From Rotaria socialis (taxonomy: Eukaryota; Rotifera; Eurotatoria; Philodinida; Philodinidae): a DNA stretch of 64,000 nt. Below are positions 36,801-50,500 of the stretch, in pieces. The position numbers and the translations under genes are program-made. Each line of letters begins with the position of its first letter. Position 1 is the stretch's first letter. The notes beneath the pieces were generated by a model that searched no databases, was not told the origin of the DNA, and saw nothing but the letters and a program-made list of their open reading frames with translations. The stretch lies in assembly GCA_905331475.1 (NCBI GenBank), contig CAJNYU010000033.1, forward strand, positions 186,001-250,000. Reading direction: 5' to 3'.

Positions 36801-39196
36801 AAAGAGAAATGTTGGGGCTATCGAAAAACATAAGATACATAGTTATTCAAGAAACTATTTCTGGGTTTCTAGAGACTTGGTTTTTCAGAAACCCAAGGTT
36901 TTCTGCATTCTTCTTGAAGGCGCAATTCTGATGGTATCAGTTAATGGCCAACAGTTTTTTGAATCGCTCTACGCAAAGCCGAGATCTCTAGAGTATTCCA
37001 TTCAAAAGATCTAGTGGTTTTCCAGAAACCTAGGATTTTGAAGAACTGGTCGTAGATCATAACAAAATTCATCAGAATATAGTTAATCAACTATGCTGAC
37101 TCGAATGGTGATGTTTATTTTCAGCTTCAATGTGATTTCAAGCCACCAGACGAGAACTTTCTGAAATTCAAGTTTTGCTGTTATAAGATGTATAAATCAC
37201 AAATATCGAGATTTCCGTCTAATAGCTATGGATCACATGGAAGCTGAAAATAAACATCACCATTCGACTCAGCATAGTTGATTACCTATATTCTAATGAA
37301 TTTTGTTATGATCTACGACCAGTTCTTCAAAATCCTAGGTTTCTGGAAAACCACTAGATCTTTTGAATGGAATACTCTAGAGATCTCGGCTTTGCGTAGA
37401 GCGATTCAAAAAACTGTTGGCCATTAACTGATACCATCAGAATTGCGCCTTCAAGAAGAATGCAGAAAACCTTGGGTTTCTGAAAAACCAAGTCTCTAGA
37501 AACCCAGAAATAGTTTCTTGAATAACTATGTATCTTATGTTTTTCGATAGCCCCAACATTTCTCTTTCGAATGGTGAAAACCACAGCTCTCTATCTTCTT
37601 CCTAACAAAAACTATTCAAGTTACAGTGGAGTCTCTTATATTTTGAAACGGATAATAGTAGCTAATCACTATCTAAATGGTCACATACATTTCTTTTAAA
37701 CTGTTTTAGATAGTGTTCCTTGTAATTTTGATATTAAACTTAAAACTTTCATTCAACTATTTCAAAAGGTATGTTATTATAAATGAAATAGAAATTTTCA
37801 TTAAAAATATAAATTGAACATGCGAACTTTTTTCGTCACAATAAGATAAGAACATGATTTTCTGTTGAATATAATTTTGTAAAACTGATACATTAATTAC
37901 TAAACAAAGAACTACCGTCAACTCATTTTCTTAACTACGACTCGTTATCGTAATGATCAATACATCTTTTATATTTATATTTTTCGAAAAAATAGGAATC
38001 TATTTGCATTTCCTGAATTAGCTAAATTTGATGAAAACTAAAAGGAAAACCTAATGAAGTTGGAAAAATATTCATTAGGACTCTTTTTTTTCTAGTTTCA
38101 TCACAAAAAACATGCATTGTTCATAATTGAGCTTTTGTGACACGATCACTATGAGTTTCGTGACACGACAAATATCCTTTGTCCTATTAACGGACGCATT
38201 CACTATTCTATGATAGAAAACCACGTAGTAATTATGTGTTATTTTCTAAATTAGATTTACTATTTATGTCAAAAAGCACACGAGGAGATATAAGTAATCC
38301 GAAAATAACATAAGAGCAAAACAATTGACTGACTTGCATTTCACCTCGTTCTACGGTGATATATTTACATTTTACACGGTAGTCATTTCTAGATTTTGCT
38401 TCGTATTTGTGACACACTTATGTGTGAATCATTTATCACGTATTATTATTATTATTACGTTGGTATCATTTCGGCTTAACTAGGTCACAGAGTTAATCAT
38501 AAAAATGCTTATTACGATCAAAATCTGATAAGATTATAAAAATAAACATAACGAATATTGAGTCTTGGCCCGATTGAACTTTTACGTTTTCGTATACATT
38601 GCCGTGTAAGCATAATTCTACATCTTCTTTGAGTTTCATTCAAAACTATATTCACTTATAGCAGCATTTTCTAACCAAAACATAACTTGTATTCTAATTA
38701 GTGTTAAGGGCTGAGAACTGAATTCGAATAAAAAACTTCATCGCTGAATAATTCTTGTCTATTAGCTTCGTCATTATTGAGACCGAACAGCAGCTTTGCT
38801 AGAAACTTTGTGTGATTGAGTATATGTTAAATAGCGCGCGTGTATGACAATAGTTTTTTCTTTTCTTTTAATAGTTTTACGATATTAAAATAAATCGTTG
38901 TGTTCTGTTAAGTTGATCCGTTCGGTTTTATTTAATCATTGGTGCGTATATGAACAATTATTATGTTAAAATTATGTGCAAATTAAAATATTAAGAAATG
39001 CTTGAATTAACAACATTAATGATATTTACTTGGCTGACACTACGTGTTCGTTATGTAAGATATATAGAGATAGAAGTTTATTTTTCAATAGATTAAATTT
39101 TGTTTTTATTAGTTTCATAGTTATATTCAAAATTTTGTTTTCTTTGATATTGATATTAATAACAACGTTATCGTCCGTTGGTTATGCTCATTTGTA
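33834..39196. other. Large intergenic region between divergent genes
   Basis: About 5.4 kb between the divergent KDM6 and kelch genes. Apart from the 949-bp foldback at 36710-37658 it is AT-rich and shows no supportable gene. A short palindromic ATATATGTATATACATATA-type run lies near 34032-34056. The KDM6 and kelch promoters should lie at its two ends. Confidence 0.5.
36710..37658. mobile_element. Foldback element with 427-bp inverted arms
   Basis: Left arm 36710-37136 and right arm 37232-37658 are reverse complements with only a few mismatches, separated by a 95-bp spacer. Outer ends read CTATTATCCG and CGGATAATAG. The identical 76-residue open frame found on opposite strands (36784-37014 plus, 37354-37584 minus) only reflects the arms and resembles no protein family. 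Near-perfect arms mean recent insertion or repair by gene conversion. No long target duplication was found; a TA duplication is possible if the ends are read as TTATCCG. Confidence 0.9.
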
Positions 39197-41182
39197 ATGA
39201 CAGACGATCCAACAGCAAATCAAAAATCAGCTCAACAAACAGCAACATTATCAATGGATGGTTTGATCAATCTTAGACAAACAAAAGCCGGCTTATGCGC
39301 AGCATCAGCATTTTTAATACCGAAAAATCTTATGGCATTTTTTGAAGAGATACCAATAGATTCTTCGGATAAACCACATCCGCGTTCGGGTCATCGAGCT
39401 ATAGCAACTGAATCAGATTTATGGATATGGGGTGGTTATTATCCAGCTAATGATAATCAACCAGAACGCATGTTTCAAGAGGTAATATAAAATAACGTTA
39501 ATTATTAAACGTTGCATACATTTTTATTGACAGCTTTGGCGTTACAATTTTGCTCTTCGTCGATGGACTCTTGAAACAACCACAGGCGATGGACCGACTC
39601 TTACTCTTGCATCTCATTCGAGTATACGATAAATATTGATTTTTTTTTCGTTTACTAAGTAGTTTTATTATTTAGTGTGTTTATTTCGAAATTCACTTCT
39701 TGTGTTTGGTGGAACAGGGTTCCCATTTGGTCAACATGTTTCTAATGATTTATTTGTACTTGATCTTAAACGACGTCATTGGAAACGATGTCGAATACTT
39801 GATGAGCAACCAGAACAAGTCTATGGAGCCGTATGTTTAATCTATGTTTTTCTTTCGGAAATTTATTAACGAAGCTCTTACTGTTTTCTCTCTCTCTCTC
39901 TTTCTAAAGAGTATGCTTGTGAATGATGATCATTTATATATCTTGTGTGGCACAAATAGTTGGACTTATAATTCAGATGTGTACGATATTCATTTACCTA
40001 CATTGACCTGTAAACATATAGGCCGTACATTTGATGAAATTGAAGATCCAAGTGAAACAGGAAGGTAAATATTTCCTTGAAAATAAAATATCAAATATTC
40101 GACCTTTTTCTTTTCTCTTTTGCGAAGATATCGGCAAGAAGCTTATATATATAAAAATAAAATCTTTTTATTTGGCGGTGGTGGAGTTTCTGGTATATCA
40201 TTTTCATTTGAACATGTAAGTACAAATCTCTGATTTAATCAATTTTTATGAATAAGAGTATTTCGAAAAGAAAAGAAAGTATATCTTAGAATACTTCAAG
40301 TATTTTGAATCATACAAATTTACATCATACCGATATTTGAACAACCAGAGTTATCTCTATTTTGAACTGTCCAAGTCATAGTAGAGAAGAATTGATCAAA
40401 TTGAGTAGGTTTCAAACATTCGCTCGTTCAGAATTCCATCTAGAAATATTATTTCATATTCGAAATTTCCATTGCGACTAAAAACGTGTATCGATGAGTA
40501 CTATTCAATATTTAAACATTCTAAACATTTTGTATCTTTTTTTTTCAGTTACCTGTATTTGATCTTACGTCTGGGCGTTGGTCATTTGTTCAAACGAATC
40601 CCGATCCAATATATAGTAAATTTTATATCTAATATTTTGCATTCGTTAATTTTTTTCAAAATAGATTTTCCCACGGGGCGAAAATTTCATTCCATATTTC
40701 CATTTCATAAGAACCAAATAATTATGTTTGGTGGTGCTCATTTTCATCATTTAATAAACCGTCATATTGCTGTTAACAATCGTATATGGACATTTGATTT
40801 TGAAAAACTAGAATGGTCTATACTACCTAAATTGACTATGTCGCGACCGACTTATTTTCATGCTGCAGCTATCAATGAAGTAAAATTTTAGATTTAGCAT
40901 TTTGTTATTTTTAAATATATATCTTTTGAATATTTTTAGCGAGGTGAAATATGGACTCATGGCGGTGTTGTTAGCGAATCGAGATCAATTAATGATATTA
41001 ATAATTATACTGAAAAACGTATAACATCATTGCACAAAATGCATACACGAGTACAGAATTTAAGTGAATTAACTTGGAATTATTTTTTGAATTCTCTACC
41101 GGATCGAACTTGTCTTATTACACAACCTGAACTTTTGGTTCAACTTGGTGTACCACCACGATTTACTGAACGTATTCATTAA
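39197..41182 (+). CDS. KLHDC10-like kelch-repeat protein
   Basis: Probable substrate receptor of a cullin-2 ubiquitin ligase; human KLHDC10 recognises C-terminal degrons, including Ala tails made by ribosome quality control. Eight exons: 39197-39481, 39534-39621, 39676-39830, 39910-40064, 40128-40215, 40549-40615, 40665-40879 and 40940-41182, all in phase, giving 431 residues (human KLHDC10 has about 440). Six kelch blades are visible through their Gly-Gly pairs and following aromatic strands: HRAIATESDLWIWGGYY, LLVFGGTGFPFG, LYILCGTNSWTYNSDVY, KIFLFGGGGVSG, IIMFGGAHFHH, and FHAAAINERGEIWTHGG. The C-terminus LSELTWNYFLNSLP followed by LGVPPRF matches the conserved KLHDC10 tail that holds the Elongin/Cul2-binding box. 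An AATAAA polyadenylation signal lies about 50 bases after the stop. Nothing is missing. Confidence 0.9.
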
Positions 41183-43874
41183 ATAAATTGACTTTTTTCT
41201 TCTTTGTGTAAACATATGAACCTTTGTCTACAATAAAAAATATAAGCAACGGTGATACAAAGATTTACTTACTTTCAACTAATATGTTTTATGACAAGAA
41301 ATTTTACTTGACTTGAAATTTGTCCTGAAAAGATAAGATTTGTTAAATCGATTGTTGAACAATAAACTTTTTCTTTATTCTCATCGTTGAGAATGTATTC
41401 ATGCATACGATGAACCTTCAAGTGAATATGTAAATACATTCGATGTAATAAAATGAATCTATGACCAATAAAATTAATGAACCGACGAAAGGTAAGGTTA
41501 AGCTACAGTAATGAATCTAACGTCGAGTATATGGTCTTGTAACATTATTTAATTGAGATAGTTTATTAAAGATAAGTTTGTATGATGATGGCAATCGAGT
41601 ATATGTACATGTTCAAGTGACTTGTTATTGAGGTTTTCTTTGCATGACAAGTGGACTTGTATGATTTATTGATTTTAAATAGTTTGCGGAAATTTTGTAC
41701 TATTATATCAGAATTTTCACGAATATATTTGACGGATTTATAAATTATTAAGCACGATATTATTATCGAATCAATTTGACAAGAATAGAAAGTTCTCCAT
41801 TTGTGTATTAGGTAACTTCGACAATGCGAAAAAGTCGTCATTTATTATGTTATTGTGAAGTTACTATGTGTGTCTAATGAAAAGTATTGTTTTAAAATAC
41901 AATAACGTTCAATGCGTGCTTACATCAGGAGACTTATCATGGCTATAAGATAAATAGCAAGTAAGTAACTCATTAGGTTTATGTAATTCGACTAAAATTT
42001 GCAACTCTTATCAAAGACGAGCTGATAATAATCAATTCATTTCAACCTACTTCTTTTTATATTGGCTCTATGACGTAATAGAAGTATTCTCATTCATACC
42101 GAATAGTACAAAGTAATATAAATATTAATGCAATAACACATGATAGATAAATATCAGCTTGATTCAGTAGAAAATATTTCCGATCAAACAAACATGCTTA
42201 TACATTTCATATTCATTTTGAATAGGAACTCAATAATGCAAATCTAATACTAATAAGGAAATCGTTCCAACTGTTGTAATATGTTATTTTAATTCATCGC
42301 AGACTTGCTTTCTCATTCAAGCCAGTGATGATTTATTTAAAACAATGCATATACACATATGGAAAATTATCTTTCTATTGAGTAAACTAGCCAGTCTTAC
42401 CTAGTCAGATATAGATATCTCCTGATAATATGCTTTGCTTACTAACCACCTATCGATCTACTTTCAATGTACAACTAATATGAACCATCGGTGTTTATAG
42501 TAAATACATCTAATTATCAGCGGCATCTACAGCAAATAGTTTAGTTTCTTTTCTTGTCGAATTTAAATTCTCTTTCAAGTATAGAATATAGTTACTGTAT
42601 AACATTTGAAATAAATTTATCATAAGATTATATGACTTTAGAGGTGAATGATAACTTTTTATTGGTTGTCTCATGCCTTCTACAATGTATTAACGGCCGC
42701 CATTGATGTAAAATTTTGCGGCTTTTAACCAGTCTTAAATTTGCTTGTTCTCTCTCGCTATTTTGCCTACCTGATGTTTTTTTGCCTATTTATTTTGCGA
42801 ATGAGAATTTTTCTTTCTTTTAGTAAAGATTCGATTATTTTTTCTTAATTGAGTTTTAATTGATTTTCAGATAAATAGCTATTCTGAGTATTTTTTAAAC
42901 TGATACGAAAGAATTGTATTCTTCAAGTTTAACTATCGATAAAATGAAGATCATTTGAGCATCCGGTTTTTTTCCTTCTTTTCTTTTATCCATTCTAAAA
43001 TAAAAAGACTCATTTTCGTTTGTTCTTCTAAGCTATGTAAATACTGCTCGTGTGAAGTCATTCATTTTCATGTAGTTTGTCAAAAGAAACAAAAGTTAAA
43101 CAAATTGTTTCATGATGATGTTCATCACTATCTACAAGTCGAGACATACTTATCATACAGACATCTTGATCTTGGGTGATATCAACAACTATAATTATAT
43201 TCACTCTCATGTAAGTTGATTGATTGGCTATAATGAAAAGAAAAGGCAAGCATCTTTAATGAGTATATTGTATTATTGGCTCCCACATTTTCCTTCCTTC
43301 TATCTTCATGCAAATCAGCGAGATCATCCTCTTTTTTTTTCTTCTTCGTCTTCTAGTCAACACTATCATCATTGCCAGTGATTATCTATTTTCTTTGTTC
43401 CGTTTTTGGATGAATGTATAAGAATGCGAGTTTGCGCGTTCTTTTCTTTGCTTGCTAGTTCATATTTCTGCTGCTCGCTGACCTCGCCTTGACTGATATT
43501 GGATATGCACAAAATAGTAGCAGTCGTTCTAGTGGTTGGTTTGTGCTCATCCTCATTTTTTCGATGTTTTTCTGTTCATCCTCCATATGATGTATTTCTT
43601 TCTCATTTTGTTTTTACTTTGCAGAAAAGAGAATTACTATGAACCATCAGTGTATGCGAAAAAAATTGATTTCCCTTGTGAGGATCTTTCTTCTCTCTGC
43701 CGTTCTCTTGTCGGGCCGGCATCGTGAGAAAATGCTGCACCATCTATCACTTACGGCAATAGTTATTTGTGGTTTTTTTTCCTTCTTCTTCTATTCATTT
43801 TGTCATATAATGTAACTAAACACTAAACATACATTTGTTAAAGATAGAAATAAACTATATTTATACATTAAAAG
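41183..43874. other. Intergenic
   Basis: About 2.7 kb, AT-rich, no recognisable gene or RNA. It contains the kelch gene 3' end and the presumed promoter of the SMYD-type gene. The frame at 43536-43727 could not be linked to the MYND/SET gene as an upstream exon. Confidence 0.5.
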
Positions 43875-44966
43875 ATGGTAATCTGTGGTACAGATCTTGT
43901 GTCATCGATATTACCTTATGTTCATATACTTTCATCATCGTCATCATCAACATATTGTTCACAATGTTTAAATTCATCGAATGATTTAAAACGTTGTTCG
44001 AAATGTCATAGAACATCATACTGTTCAATATCATGTCAACGAAAAGATTGGACTTATCATAAACATGAATGTTCGCATTTACATACAATTAATGATGAAT
44101 ATGATTTAACGCGACTATTTCTTCGTTTAATAATACGTTATAAACAAGATCATGGTATTGAAAATACTTCAACAAAACGTTCTATAAGTGATCTGACAAC
44201 ACATGAAAATGAAATTTATAATGATAAACAACGTTATAAAACATTCCAATTAGTCTATCAATATTTAAAATCATGGGATTTATTTGAAAATATTGCTGAA
44301 AAATTAACATTTGAACTTTTCTGTCGTTTAGTTATTAATACATTAACAATACATGATACAATTGATTTCAAATCTATTGGCTATGGTCTATACTTAGATG
44401 CAACTATATATAATCATTCATGTATGCCAACATGTCATACAATATTTAATGGAATTTATTTATCTATACGAACAATATCGGATCAGTTAAATAATGAATG
44501 GACTATAAATTATATTGATTTGTTAGAATTATATGAAAATCGACAGCAATGTTTACGTAGTAACTATTATTTTACTTGTCAATGTAAACGTTGTTTAGAA
44601 AATGATAAACATGAATTAATTTTATTAGATAAAATTCATCATGAAGAACAACAAATGGATAAATTTATAAACAAAAATGATTTTTTTGATGCATATCAAT
44701 CAAGTAAAAACCTATGTGATTATTATAGTAAAATCCTGCCATTTTATCATGCTTATGTTTCATTACATCATGTTAAACACTTGAAATTAGAATTATTCTT
44801 AGCTGATACAATGTCTGATATTACAATTCAATCCACAATGAAAAATACTTGTGAACGTGTAAAAATATCTATGGGAGAAAATCATCCATTAACACGTGAA
44901 ACAATAAAATTATGTGAACATTATCAACTAGAAATGGCACTTAAAAATAGACAGATTACTGCATGA
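43875..44966 (+). CDS. SMYD-type MYND/SET protein lacking SET-N
   Basis: Member of the SMYD lysine methyltransferase family (nearest SMYD3 from memory). A single uninterrupted frame of 363 codons. The MYND zinc finger is complete at about residues 28-66 (YCSQC, RCSKCHRTSYCS, CQRKDWTYHKHEC). The SET core follows with YNHSCMPTC (the NHSC cofactor-site motif), INYIDLLE (catalytic Tyr) and the post-SET CQCKRC. The SET-N strand with the Gly-x-Gly that holds S-adenosylmethionine, which in SMYD proteins precedes the MYND finger, is absent: the protein starts at a position equivalent to about residue 28 of SMYD3, and an in-frame stop lies six bases before the ATG. Either an upstream exon joins at the AG immediately before the ATG, or the protein is N-terminally shortened and may not bind cofactor. 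The lack of introns contrasts with its neighbours and allows a retrocopy origin. The C-terminal TPR-like helices are short. Confidence 0.85.
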   Translation: MVICGTDLVSSILPYVHILSSSSSSTYCSQCLNSSNDLKRCSKCHRTSYCSISCQRKDWTYHKHECSHLHTINDEYDLTRLFLRLIIRYKQDHGIENTSTKRSISDLTTHENEIYNDKQRYKTFQLVYQYLKSWDLFENIAEKLTFELFCRLVINTLTIHDTIDFKSIGYGLYLDATIYNHSCMPTCHTIFNGIYLSIRTISDQLNNEWTINYIDLLELYENRQQCLRSNYYFTCQCKRCLENDKHELILLDKIHHEEQQMDKFINKNDFFDAYQSSKNLCDYYSKILPFYHAYVSLHHVKHLKLELFLADTMSDITIQSTMKNTCERVKISMGENHPLTRETIKLCEHYQLEMALKNRQITA

Positions 44967-47594
44967 TAAGATTCAAGATTTTATTTTATTCAAAATACTA
45001 TAATCATGAAAATTGAAGGTCTATCCATAGAAGAAGAAAAAAAAGAACCGGTAATTACTTTAAGACATGTTGTTACAATCAAAAGATATATATACTATGA
45101 TATCTGCCTCGGGTTAACGCTAACAAAACCGAAGCTAGTATGATACTGAATAGTAATCGCATATGGTTAGTCTATTTTTTGTCGCCTTTGATTTTTACAC
45201 ATGTCTGACATGTGCTCCACCCCTTTTGTTTAATCCTCGTGCTTAGTTTCAATTTTTTTTTCTTATAGTTCAATTACAAGAGATATATCAAATATCTATT
45301 CTAGAGCGTTGATTATTGTTTTCGTTAGATATTTGTTTCGAAAATGAAAATCAATACAAATTTAAACGTCAAGGAAAGTTTCTTTTCTTTTTTTATTGAG
45401 TATAAATTATCCGTAACTAAATTCAGCAAGAATACAATAGAGAGCATATACATGAATTGCTATTTAATTCAATCGTGAAGAAAAGGAACAGCCTCTTTGT
45501 TCATTATTATTTGTATTCATGTCCATATGTGCTAACATTACGAAGAGAGAAAAAACCCATTTTTTTATCGACTTCGTCCTTCGAGAGTATAATTAACTTG
45601 ATATAAATTGACAAACACATTTATTAATAAATATGAATTTGAAAAATCACTTGTAAATGATTAATGAAACTGTTGATTAAGAGAAATCTCTGATTCGTCA
45701 TATAAATCATTTTAATTGAGCGTTAGTTTTATCGCTGAACCTTAGCTACTTAAGATGTTGTGTATTTTTATGGTTTTCGTTCAATGTTTCATTTTTATGG
45801 TCCAAGTTAAATATAGAACAGATTAATATTTATGTCGAACTCTTACATTATGTGTTTCGAACAGAAAAGCATAGTGAACGGAAGCCTAACTTGAACTTGT
45901 TGTGATTTTGCCGCATACGCTCTCAGGAAGGAAGGAAGCAAAAACCATTAGGTACGTATGAATAGTTATCGACAATACAAGACGTGAGGCTCATTTAATA
46001 GAGTTCCTTATCAAAGAGGATCAAGCCATTGAATGACACTAAAACGATGATACAGTTTCAAATTATCCTTGAAAAATAATAGTCCAATAGAGATTATTTT
46101 ACTTAAGGAAGTTTGCATTGGCATAATTAAGGTAGAGGACGAATGAAAAGCTTTTTTGGTAAAAAAAGAGATGTGTATAAGTAAAACAATTTTATCGAAT
46201 TTCAAATCGATTTTAAAATGATTGATTTAGACTTGATATGTTAATACAGTAGTGTTAGTTTCTAATTGCATTTATTCGTTCATAAAAGTCTTGCTACGAT
46301 AGAATATGTTGGGTTCATGGTCGTAGAAACAGCTTTAACAGCTGTAACTACAATAGAAGAAGGCTTTTTTTTCTCTTATTCCTTTGTCGAGAAACAAATC
46401 ATTTCGTTAATAGACATTTAATTCATAATCAAGTACCAATGAGTGATTGCATATGACAATGAACCCGTTCAAGTACATACGTTTAATTCTTGCTGTTTTT
46501 TTTGTTCATATTGTTAATCGATTTCTAGGCAAAATATTTAATTTTACAAGAAGATAAATGAACTTCTGATCATTTATTCTTCTTGAATGAAATGTTCGAT
46601 ATTTACTATTATTGATAGCCATGATGTAATATTTTTTTTTTGTTTTTAATGAACCAATGAAATAAAAATCGATTTAATTTAAATGACATTGCTAAGAGGG
46701 TTCATTGACGCTATTAAATTATTGAAAAGCTTTTAAATAGAAGTTAGTTAATTTAGTATCTATATCAAATCTCACGCGAGAAACATCCTGAAGTGTTTAA
46801 GATTAATTAAGTTAATTAGTTTTTGTGCATAAGAAGGAGCCAATCGGGTAATGATTCGAACTGCTAGGTTTTCCTTTGAGCTCTACAATCTTGCTATTAA
46901 GATTTCTTGACTAAAGCAACACATTTACTACAAGCTTCAACTTAAAATATAGGATTTATGATATTTTTTACAATATCGTTAAAAATTCAGCAGAAATACA
47001 AGATTAATCTTCGCGAAATATTAAATACTGTAGCAAGGCCTATGAAATACGACCGTTTTTGAACGTTCTTGATTATGAGAAGAACGAATCAAATTTCAAC
47101 TGAAAGCTTGCAGAGCATTATAAGACTAATGTATCGAGATTACAAGCAGAATCTACTTCGATCATAACTAAATGTTACAGATAAATACTCTTTGATGTAA
47201 ATAAAATACCCCGAGTATTTCTACATTAGCATCATAGTAATACAATTATTATTCTAAAAATAAAAGCTAGCATCTCAAATCATTTTCGATTTTCTTTTTT
47301 CATCTGTGTGTCCTAATGAGAAAAACTGTCAACTTCATCTATGTGTGATATTTAAGAGTATTTTATTTCCTAGAATTAAGTTTTACAATCGTATATATTC
47401 TTATCGTTTTTTTTCTATTTTAGGTTGTTCCAACAAATTATACTTTTTTTTGGCACACATCAATGATAGTTCTATTCTATTTTTCTGCTACATTAATCTC
47501 TTTGATGAAAACAAAGAAGTCTGTCGATAGCAAACAAGTGTTATTTTCTTTTTGATTCTAGATAATAAATCAGGTTTCTTTTTTTTAAAATAAA
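44967..47594. other. Intergenic
   Basis: About 2.6 kb, AT-rich. A stretch at about 46840-46912 has a vague tRNA-like look on the minus strand but no complete cloverleaf. No gene is supportable. Confidence 0.5.
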
Positions 47595-50500
47595 ATGCCA
47601 ATAGCAACCAATGGAACTCATATTGGATCGCCTGTAAAAACTCAAGCTCCTGTTCAAGAGGAAGATGATGATAACCGTCGTGAACTTGAACGACCACCTG
47701 ACGTTAAAGAAGACATGCGTCAAATGGGACAACGGCAACGTGTTACAATGATATTGAATTCATCGGAATTTCGCGATGAACTCGACGCAATTATAACTGA
47801 TGCACTGAAACATGGACCACACCCGGCATCATTAATATCTTTGCAGCAAATATCAGAATTATTATTGCCACATACATCACGCTGGACAACAGTATCATCA
47901 TTATCACGTGCTGGCGGTTCTGTTATTGTACCTATTAATGATATACGTGGTGTGGATTCGACAACTTATTCGAAGAGTGAGCGTTTACTTCGATGTAAAC
48001 TAGCATCACTCTATCGACTGATTGATTTATTCGGATGGTCACAAGGCATTTACAATCATATAACGGTTAGTTTTAAATAATCCAAATTTGTTGCGCTACT
48101 TTGAGTGAAACCTATTCTTCAAGTAGAATACATCATTGAAAAATTGACTCGAACTCGTTTTGGATTGCCCGAAAGTTCGGTTCAGGGCACTATTTGCTTT
48201 TCAATCCATGAATAGAATTAAGATAAATGCGAAAACCTCGGATTTAAATCCGAGTGTTATGTGTACTTCAAAAAGTGAAACGGTATATTCACTTTTTTTT
48301 CTATAAGACATAGATCTCATCAAGATAATCCCTTGTCACTAAATTGCAAGGAGAAAATACAGGCGTGCTAAGTTAGCATGGACCACACTGTATGCGACCA
48401 TATCCGGTGACCACTGACTCTACTCTTAGAGTGATATAATATCTTTAGAAATCACAGAAATTAAGTTCAGATTCGTGTTTAGCTTGGAAAACTGGGCAAG
48501 AAGAGTTATTTTTGAATGGATTTGCGCTTGTATCTAGCGGAATTACGATCGTAAGGAACCTCATGAATCTATAAGAGATATATGATAGATACAGGCATCA
48601 GTATTCTCCTAATAAATCACCAATATTAATAGCTATCGAGTTCGGGTTTTTACCTTTCGATAGTCCTTTCGACTAGCTACAAAACCAGGCATTTGAGAAA
48701 CCCCAAAACTACTGGTCATCTGAAATATATTTAGCCAATTTGGTTTCTGGATGCAGTTTTTGTGCATTTTTTAGACCTTTTTCAGGCGATATTTTGTTAG
48801 AAAGCTACGATTTGGTTCAAAATTAATATCAGATTCGGAATCAGCGTTAAAAACTGAGTCGATTTATATGTGTTGTGAATAATTCTAAGAAAAATTGTTT
48901 TTTTGAAAAATCCCTGTACCCCCCCTCAGGGTTGGATTGGTCAATAATGACAATTTTTTCGATAACTCAACCATTTCTTGGCGGATCCTTCTCATCTTCG
49001 AACTCGACTGAGACATTAATGAGGCTGAACTGTGTAGAAAATTTCATCCTGATCTAACTCTCCTTTCGAGAGTTATCGTGTAAACGGACGGCCGGACACA
49101 CTGACCGATTCTAGAGTGTACTCACTTTTTTGAGTACACAACAAGGATGATTTCGCACAAAAAAATATACTAAACTTTTTTATGCCGAAACTTAAGTAAA
49201 CTCATTGATTATGAACATGATAAATGAACTTGGTCTATGACAATGAGTGTGGAGGGCAATCCGATGAATCATTCGGTTCAATAAGAGATCGAAGGAAAAG
49301 GTGAAGTTTTTCAATTGACTGAAGTACGTTGTAGAACAAAATTCTTCATATCGTTATCGCGCACTTTATTTTTATTTCTACTTAACGGAAAATACCGTAT
49401 CATATATCTATAGTTCAGTTCACAAGGAGATTTTTCTTTATTTAAGAAAAAATAATTCGAATGTGTATCTCTAATGTTAAGTAGTTATGAACATGAAAGT
49501 CTCGAGGTTGAAACTTAAGATGGTTGATTCTGTTCATGTTTTACCTAAATATATGTAGAAAATATACATATTTGCTACTTTGTCTCATATATGTACAAAA
49601 ACTATCATAGTTTATAATTGTTTTTTTTTAAATTCTATTCACGTCTATTTTACTTTGAATATTTTTAATTATTTACACAAATGAACACTAAATTCACCTA
49701 TTTTGTTTTGCGTTTTCAGGCTCGTGTTAATCAAGAACAAGAGCATTTTCTAATCAATCCATTTGGTATGATGTATCATGAAGTAACAGGTTCAAGTTTA
49801 GTTAAAGTTGACATTGCAGGTACATTGAAAATTGCACAAAAAAATTTTGTTTGATTTAAACTTTTTCTCTTTTTCTTCTGCAGGCAACATTGTTGATCCT
49901 GGCAGTACAACATATGGAATAAATCGTGCTGGTTATACACTTCATTCAGCAATTCATAAAGCTCGACCAGATATAAAATGTATTGTACATTTACATACAC
50001 CAGCAGTTGCTGCTGTATCAGCTATGAAATGTGGCCTTTTACCCTTATCACAAGATGCATTATTTTGCGGAAAAATTTCCTATCATGATTATCGTGGAAT
50101 ATCAATTGAAGACGATGTTAAGAAGCTTCTTGTCGAAGATTTAGGTCCAATTAATAAAGTAATGATATTACGTAATCATGGCTTTGTTGCATGCGGTGAA
50201 ACGATTGAAGAAGCATGGAAATATGCATTTAATGTTATTAATGCTTGTGAAGTTCAAGTACGCGCAGCACCTATTGGCTTAGATCAATTATATTTGCCAT
50301 CAAACGAACAACAAAAACGAGTAAATGATATTCTTTTATATTGAACCGAAGTACGAAAATTTTCTCGTTTTTCTTTTCTTCGTAGATTGCTGATGTACTT
50401 CAAGGTAATATCAATGAAGCAAGTACTGATAAAAAATGGAAAATAGGTGAACTTGAATTTGAATGTTTAATGCGAATTTTGGATAATGCTGGTTTTCGTA

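Noticed and set aside
36784..37584. Two identical 76-residue open frames on opposite strands
   Set aside because: They are the two arms of the foldback; no family resemblance and no start or splice context.
46840..46912. tRNA-like stretch on the minus strand (TAGC...TAGAGC and GTTCGAATC)
   Set aside because: A-box- and B-box-like words are present but the anticodon arm is missing and the acceptor ends do not pair.
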